Shown here: one piece after another, positions 41,227-42,219 of the stretch
Layout: each line of letters begins with the position of its first letter
Numbering within the stretch: position 1 is the first letter of the stretch
Program-made: the position numbers and the translations under genes
The notes under the pieces: generated by a model
What the model saw: the letters and a program-made list of their open reading frames with translations, nothing else
Databases searched by the model: none
Told to the model about the DNA's origin: nothing
Assembly (NCBI GenBank): GCA_902363675.1
Contig: CABJAV010000024.1
Location: 605 to 42,823, forward strand
Reading direction: 5' to 3'
Source: Lachnospiraceae bacterium
GTDB lineage: Bacteria; Bacillota; Clostridia; Lachnospirales; Lachnospiraceae
DNA: 42,219 nt

Positions 41227-41512
41227 ATGCCGTCCTGCTCGACTGCGCCGGCGTTACGGCGGAAAAAAGTGTTCTTCGCATTACATCACGTTGGAGCAGG
41301 TGACGGAGTTGCTGTTGGGTGATATTCAGAAACACGCAGCGCTGGCAGCTGCTGACCACGATGCCTATGTAGAACACCTCGTCCAACTTTCTGAACGGGA
41401 ATCGAACGGTGAGAGAATATCGCAGCAGAAAGAAGCGGACACCTTACTTCAGCATATTTACGAGGATCATGTGTTCGGACAGCTTTCCGATGAGCGCTAT
41501 GCTGCCATGTAG
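41227..41512 (+). pseudogene. Large serine recombinase, C-terminal remnant
   Basis: The frame reads KKCSSHYITLEQVTELLLGD, then IQKHAALAAADHDAYVEHLV and LLQHIYEDHVFGQLSDERYA before a stop. This is the zinc-ribbon edge and coiled-coil part of large serine recombinases of mobilizable elements (Tn4451/TnpX type). The catalytic domain is missing. A coding-like piece of another gene (NVVEGEYHEFTVVTDTLITG) follows at about 41537-41600. Confidence 0.6.
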
Positions 41513-41587
41513 AAGTATCATCAAGTATTTATGATAATGTCGTGGAAGGTGAGTACCATGAGTTTACAGTTGTTACGGACACACTGA

Positions 41588-42219
41588 TCACGGGAAAGAA
41601 ACGGGTGCGGATTTATTCTCTGTTTTCTTCTTTCTGTATTCATTTGGACTCATATGATAATATTGTCTAAACTTCCGGCAGAAATAGCCGGAACTTGTAA
41701 ATCCGGTTTCTTCTGCAATGGAAGAAACCGATTTTTGAGTGATATAAAGTTGTTCAGCAGCCTGTGCTAGTCTGTATTGAATTAGATATGCTACCGGAGA
41801 ACAGTGGATGCCAGTTTGAAAAATGTGTAAAGCTCCACTTTTGCTGATAGATGCCGATGCCGCAATCGTCTCCAATGTAATCTCTTCCATGTAGTGATCA
41901 TGAATATACTGCATCATAGCTTGTAATCTTGCTTGTTTGTGATTTAATCGATGAATACTGTTAGAATCAGAAGTCCAGTCAATATTTTTTTGCAATATGT
42001 TCCAAAGCTGAAATAAAAGTTGTATAGTACATAATTCATTATCCGGCTTAGTTTCCTGAATAGTACAAATTTGCGACAAAAGTTGTAGCACCTGTTTTCC
42101 AAATGTGTTGGATGGACTGAAAACTTGATATGGAACAGACGAGCTTATCACAGGAAGAATATATTTTTCGTAAATGAGGCTGTTTTCGGGTGCTAATAGG
42201 GTTGGCGAAAAAACAATAT
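41588..42219 (-). CDS. AraC-family transcriptional regulator (5' end outside the window)
   Basis: The minus-strand frame is open from the window edge to TGA at 41588-41590, about 210 residues. The N-terminal part begins mid-domain (VFSPTLLAPENSLIYEKYIL), consistent with the sugar- or effector-binding cupin. The C-terminal double helix-turn-helix (about 100 residues) has ITLETIAASASISKSGALHI and ESIAEETGF-like SSIAEETGFTSSGYFCRKFR, then YHMSPNEYRKK. It converges on the recombinase remnant. The true start is beyond 42219. Confidence 0.85.
   Translation of the reverse strand, partial: IVFSPTLLAPENSLIYEKYILPVISSSVPYQVFSPSNTFGKQVLQLLSQICTIQETKPDNELCTIQLLFQLWNILQKNIDWTSDSNSIHRLNHKQARLQAMMQYIHDHYMEEITLETIAASASISKSGALHIFQTGIHCSPVAYLIQYRLAQAAEQLYITQKSVSSIAEETGFTSSGYFCRKFRQYYHMSPNEYRKKKTENKSAPVSFP

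Overview
The window looks like a chromosome segment from a gut Lachnospiraceae-type Clostridia. The basis is AT-rich coding DNA, strong AGGAGG ribosome sites, several TTG/GTG starts, and small families typical of that group (DUF6061-, DUF6040- and DUF6033-like proteins, BceAB-type transporters, paired MATE exporters). Taxonomy is inferred from gene style; there is no rRNA or other marker gene. I saw no tRNA, rRNA, CRISPR array or intact transposase.

Bases 1-17500 are a mosaic of accessory modules separated by a dispersed repeat. The order is: the end of a DUF1349-like protein; a broken DUF6061-like ORF with its conserved upstream block; a 5'-truncated DUF6040-like conjugative-element gene; a complete BceRS/BceAB-type peptide sensing and export module (2182-6936); a second broken DUF6061-like ORF; a RhuM remnant; a second two-component/ABC module whose permease is frameshifted (8107-12369); a glycerate kinase; a DUF6033-like gene; a secreted protein with a one-base frameshift in its signal peptide; an AAA_14/DUF4143 ATPase; and a LysR tail bracketed by short repeats.

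Bases 17600-36770 are the core of the window: a large tellurium-resistance-type (Ter) stress island. The first operon encodes a PRTase-TRSP protein, a StiP/PELOTA-type protein and an ATP-grasp enzyme. A CitE-like C-C lyase converges on it. Together with the HAD enzyme at 33206 these match the set proposed for a Ter-linked nucleoside-like metabolite. Next come a YceG-like domain fused to an HtrA-type serine protease, then (from its own promoter) a rhomboid protease, a three-unit YceG-like protein, TelA, four TerD/TerA paralogues, a P2B-like Ca2+ ATPase and the HAD enzyme. A divergent pair (TerD paralogue plus AIM24 protein) faces an XRE regulator across a region with two consensus-like promoters and a perfect 31-bp palindrome, which suggests autoregulation. 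Two tiny genes and a terminator close the island. Seen together, Ca2+-binding TerD proteins, a Ca2+ pump and two proteases suggest a calcium-linked, membrane-associated stress or defence response; this is inference.

Bases 36800-42219 are another scrambled zone: ferredoxin and histidine-kinase fragments, a flavin-binding (PPOX) gene present as a C-terminal piece followed by an N-terminal piece, the 3' half of an FMN-type riboswitch with its terminator, two tandem MATE exporters behind an attenuator-like leader, a serine-recombinase remnant and an AraC regulator cut by the window edge.
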